From: Collinsella sp.
Lineage (GTDB): Bacteria; Actinomycetota; Coriobacteriia; Coriobacteriales; Coriobacteriaceae
Length of the DNA stretch: 16,767 bases
Assembly: GCA_018380195.1 (NCBI GenBank)
Contig: JAGZUC010000036.1
Coordinates: 1 to 16,767, forward strand
Direction: 5' to 3'
Below the pieces are notes generated by a model. The model was not told the origin of the DNA. It did no database searches and saw only the letters and a program-made list of their open reading frames with translations. Within the stretch, counting starts at the first letter, position 1. Every line of letters starts with the position of its first letter. Shown one piece after another: positions 14,468 to 16,767 of the stretch. The position numbers and the translations under genes are program-made.

Positions 14468-16429
14468 ATGGAACAGAGGGTCCTCGGGGGAAGATACCTC
14501 CTCAAGGATAAGGTGGGAACAGGCGGCATGGCGACCGTCTACCGTGCACAGGACCAGGTTCTCGACCGCACGGTAGCCGTCAAGATCATGCTGCCGCAGT
14601 ATGCTGGCGACGCGACCTTCGCCGCACGCTTTAAGCAGGAGGCCCAGGCAGCAGCCGGCCTCTCCTCCCCCTATATCGTGGGCGTCTACGATTGGGGCAA
14701 GGACGGCGACACCTATTACATCGTCATGGAGTACCTGCGCGGTACCGACCTTAAGAGCGGCATCAAGAGCCACGGCGCCCTCGACCCCAAGAAGGTCGCG
14801 CAGATCGGCTCGCAGATCAGCTCCGCGCTTTCGGTCGCTCACAAGCACGAGATCATCCACCGCGACATTAAGCCGCAGAACATCATGGTGCTGCCCGACG
14901 GCAACATCAAGGTGATGGACTTTGGCATCGCGCGCGCCAAGAACAGCCACCTCACGCAAGACAACAACGTGCTGGGAACCGCCCACTACGTCAGCCCCGA
15001 GCAGACCCGTGGTCAGGACCTCGGCCCCACCTCGGATATCTACTCGCTGGGCGTCGTGATGTACGAGTGCGCCACCGGCCGCGTCCCCTTTGACGGTGAC
15101 GACGCCATCTCGGTCGCACTCAAGCAGGTCAACGAGCTGCCTATTCCGCCGAGCCAGATCAACTCCGGTGTCGACGCCGACCTTGAGCGCATCATCCTCA
15201 AGTGCATGGAGAAGGACCCGGCAAACCGCTTCCAGACCGCCGACGAGCTGCGTCAGGTGCTCAACAGCTACCTGTCGGGCCGTGCCGTCAACGTCTCGGA
15301 GCCCACGCGCATCATCGGTGCCCCCGGTGAGCTGGGCGCCACCAAGACTCGCGAGCTTTCCGATCAGACGCGCGCCATGGTGCGTCCCGTCTCGGGCGTG
15401 AGTGGCCAGAATACCGCCCGTAGCTCGGTTTCGGGCTCCACCGGCTCCTACGAGGTCGAAAAGCCCAAATCCAACAAGAACAAGATCATCGCCGCCGTGG
15501 TGGCAGCCGTTGCCGTCATCGGCATCGTGGTGGCCTTTGCCACAGGACTCTTTGGCGGCGAGCAGGTCACCGTGCCCGATGTGCTGGGCAGGGACCAGCA
15601 GACTGCCGTCGAGCTGATCAAGGAAGCCGGCCTCGAGGTCGGCACCATCGACCAAAGCTACAACGACGATGTCGACGAGGGCAAGGTCGCCGAGCAGACG
15701 CCCAACGGCAACACCAAGAAGACCAAGGGCACCAAGGTGAACCTGGTAATCTCCAAGGGCCCCAAGCCCTCCGAAAAGGTTGAGGTTCCCAAACTTGTCG
15801 GCCTAACCAAGGACCAAGCAGAAGCCGCACTGGCAAGCGTTGGCCTGAAGGGCAACGCCTCCGAGGAGGCCAACGAGGCTGATGAGGGCCAGGTCTTTGA
15901 GCAGGGCACCGAAGCCGGTAAGGAAGTCGCGAAGGGCACGACCATCTCGTACAAGGTCTCGAGCGGCCCGGATACCACGTCCGTCCCCGACCTGACCGAC
16001 ATGACCGAGGCCCAGGCGCGCAACGCCCTCGATATGGCAGGCTTTGGTGTCGACGTGAGCTACCAGGAGAACGACTCGGTTACCGAGGGCACCGTGATCA
16101 GCTGGAACCCCAGCGGCAAGCAGAAGCCCGGCGCCACGATTACCGTCGTCATCGCCAAGAAGTCCGGCAAGGCCACCGTCCCGGGCAACCTGTACGGCAA
16201 GAGCATTTCCGCCGCCGTTACCGCGCTCAACAACGCCGGTTTCTATAACATTGGCTTCTGTGACCAGAACGGCAATCCCGTAAGCGGTAACGAGGATGCC
16301 ACCGTTACGGGCGTCTCCCCCACTGGAAAGCAGTCCACCGACAGCACGATTACGCTGACGGTCGCACTTTCTGGTTCGGGCTCGGGCTCGGGCACGAGCA
16401 CGGGCGACGATTCCGGTACGACCAACTAG
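14468..16429 (+). CDS. pknB: PknB-type Ser/Thr protein kinase with four PASTA repeats
   Basis: A 653-residue transmembrane receptor kinase. The cytosolic kinase (about 5-270) has GTGGMATVY (17-25), Lys39, HRD with Asp133, DFG (151-153) and SPE (176-178). Activation-loop threonines at 163 and 171 are likely autophosphorylation sites by analogy with mycobacterial PknB. A juxtamembrane linker of about 65 residues and a membrane helix (about 340-360) follow. The outside part carries four PASTA repeats (about 366-432, 436-500, 502-566, 567-635) and ends in a Gly/Ser tail. PASTA repeats in this family bind muropeptides or lipid II and tune cell-wall synthesis and division. ATG 14468 is chosen because AGGAG stands five bases upstream; the ATG at 14453 has no ribosome site. 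It is the last gene of the operon and is followed by a strong terminator. Confidence 0.96.
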   Translation: MEQRVLGGRYLLKDKVGTGGMATVYRAQDQVLDRTVAVKIMLPQYAGDATFAARFKQEAQAAAGLSSPYIVGVYDWGKDGDTYYIVMEYLRGTDLKSGIKSHGALDPKKVAQIGSQISSALSVAHKHEIIHRDIKPQNIMVLPDGNIKVMDFGIARAKNSHLTQDNNVLGTAHYVSPEQTRGQDLGPTSDIYSLGVVMYECATGRVPFDGDDAISVALKQVNELPIPPSQINSGVDADLERIILKCMEKDPANRFQTADELRQVLNSYLSGRAVNVSEPTRIIGAPGELGATKTRELSDQTRAMVRPVSGVSGQNTARSSVSGSTGSYEVEKPKSNKNKIIAAVVAAVAVIGIVVAFATGLFGGEQVTVPDVLGRDQQTAVELIKEAGLEVGTIDQSYNDDVDEGKVAEQTPNGNTKKTKGTKVNLVISKGPKPSEKVEVPKLVGLTKDQAEAALASVGLKGNASEEANEADEGQVFEQGTEAGKEVAKGTTISYKVSSGPDTTSVPDLTDMTEAQARNALDMAGFGVDVSYQENDSVTEGTVISWNPSGKQKPGATITVVIAKKSGKATVPGNLYGKSISAAVTALNNAGFYNIGFCDQNGNPVSGNEDATVTGVSPTGKQSTDSTITLTVALSGSGSGSGTSTGDDSGTTN

Positions 16430-16481
16430 TCGCCACCCCACCGCTCATCGCGGCTTTCGCCGCAAACATATTCGCTCACAG

Positions 16482-16520
16482 GCGCCCGCTTGCTCCCCCA
16501 GCAAGCGGGCGCTTCGCTTT
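16482..16520 (+). terminator. Intrinsic terminator of the kinase/cell-wall operon
   Basis: Perfect 13-bp arms GCGCCCGCTTGCT (16482-16494) and AGCAAGCGGGCGC (16500-16512) enclose five C residues and are followed by TTCGCTTTT. It lies about 55 bases after the pknB stop. Confidence 0.88.
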
Positions 16521-16541
16521 TGACATGGCATTGAACCAGAA

Positions 16542-16570
16542 GAGCCCGGCACCGTAGCGGTACCGGGCTC
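16542..16570. terminator. Second 13-bp hairpin, possibly minus-strand terminator
   Basis: Arms GAGCCCGGCACCG (16542-16554) and CGGTACCGGGCTC (16558-16570) pair around TAG. The one imperfect position is a G-U pair only in the minus-strand RNA, so that strand folds fully. It is followed there by TTCTGGTTC, which is only weakly T-rich. Confidence 0.5.
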
Positions 16571-16592
16571 GATATTCCTCTGGTGCCCCCCA

Positions 16593-16657
16593 GGCGGATT
16601 CGAAAACTCCCCCCGCGGGGAAATGAGTGACGCGGGTGTCGACGGTTCGAATCCGCC
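16593..16657. repeat. Nested inverted repeat with T-arm-like ends
   Basis: The outer arms GGCGGATTCGAA (16593-16604) and TTCGAATCCGCC (16646-16657) are exact complements. Inside, CCCGCG (16612-16617) pairs with CGCGGG (16631-16636). The right arm with its flank resembles a tRNA 3' end: GACGG, TTCGAAT, CCGCC, then GGCAGCT, C and CCA (16666-16668), and a terminator follows. No D-arm or matching 5' acceptor strand is present, so this is not an intact tRNA. It may be an unusual small RNA, a tRNA remnant or an integration-site scar. Confidence 0.6.
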
Positions 16658-16676
16658 GGCAGCTCCCACAAATCAG

Positions 16677-16705
16677 AACCACCCTTAAAAAGGGTGGTTT
16701 GCTCT
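16677..16705. terminator. Probable bidirectional intrinsic terminator
   Basis: Perfect 10-bp arms AACCACCCTT (16677-16686) and AAGGGTGGTT (16690-16699) enclose AAA. TTTGCTCTT follows on the plus strand and TTCTGATTT on the minus strand. Its place right after the nested repeat suggests it ends a short transcript from there. Confidence 0.75.
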
Positions 16706-16725
16706 TAGGGTATAACCCACGGGCC

Positions 16726-16755
16726 CCGGGCTCGCGTCTAAAGGCGCGGGCCCGG
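16726..16755 (+). terminator. GC-rich hairpin near the window end
   Basis: Arms CCGGGCTCGCG (16726-16736) and CGCGGGCCCGG (16745-16755) pair over 11 bp, with one G-U pair in the plus-strand RNA and an 8-base loop. A short GGAC/GTCC hairpin follows at 16754-16764. The window ends before a T-run could be judged, so it could be a terminator or part of another structured element. Confidence 0.4.
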
Positions 16756-16767
16756 ACTTCGTCCAGG

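Larger units (their letters stand above)
16430..16767. other. Hairpin-rich intergenic end of window
   Basis: No credible protein gene in these 338 bases; the short open frames here only read through inverted repeats. The stretch holds the pknB terminator and four further hairpin structures listed separately, and is cut by the window end. Confidence 0.7.

Noticed and set aside
14456..15655. A 399-codon antisense open frame opposite pknB
   Set aside because: The sequence is a Gly/Asp/Val/His-rich shadow of biased codons, has no recognisable domain, and lies wholly inside a well-supported kinase gene.
16581..16670. A complete tRNA gene ending in CCA
   Set aside because: The T-loop and a CCA-like end are visible, but the T-stem has an A-C mismatch. 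There is no D-arm, no believable anticodon arm and no matching 5' acceptor strand within a tRNA length on either strand.

Overview
The window looks like chromosomal DNA from a high-GC, gut-type actinobacterium of the class Coriobacteriia, most likely Collinsella or a close relative. This is inferred from gene content and not proven. The pointers are a membrane-anchored LuxR-type regulator of a kind that is abundant in that class, and an actinobacterial Ser/Thr-kinase/FHA/PP2C/SEDS/PBP cell-wall locus.

Left part (1-5918, all minus strand). Read in transcription order, the genes are: a very large membrane protein with two separate LuxR-type helix-turn-helix domains (3780-5918); a small secreted protein with four cysteines (3158-3670); two six-helix ABC-2 type permeases (2197-3078 and 1361-2197); their BcrA-like ATPase (720-1364); and a secreted or lipid-anchored protein (19-723). 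The last four genes touch or overlap. The set looks like an exporter or self-protection module built around a secreted polypeptide, under a membrane-bound regulator. This is the best candidate here for a poorly described system. Its base composition and codon use look less GC-rich than the right part.

Middle (5919-6365). This is a divergent intergenic region. It holds a perfect TATAAT box for the regulator, an extended -10 candidate for the kinase operon, and a striking array of five 14-bp motifs. The motifs alternate in orientation and start 30, 32, 30 and 32 bp apart.

Right part (6366-16429, all plus strand). This is a cell-wall/division signalling operon: a multi-membrane Ser/Thr kinase with an HLD catalytic motif, fhaA (DUF3662+FHA), fhaB (TM+FHA), pstP (PP2C phosphatase with a long disordered N-terminus), a single-chain fusion of a SEDS glycosyltransferase (RodA/FtsW) with a class B penicillin-binding protein, and pknB with four PASTA repeats. 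The order matches the well-known mycobacterial fhaA-fhaB-pstP-rodA-pbpA-pknA-pknB cluster, but rodA and pbpA are fused and a kinase of a different build stands at the front. PknB presumably senses muropeptides or lipid II outside the cell and phosphorylates partners read by the FHA proteins. PstP reverses this, and the SEDS-PBP fusion makes and cross-links peptidoglycan.

Right end (16430-16767). I see no gene here. The stretch is a run of strong hairpins: a clear terminator for pknB, a nested inverted repeat whose arms look like tRNA T-arms, and further terminators.
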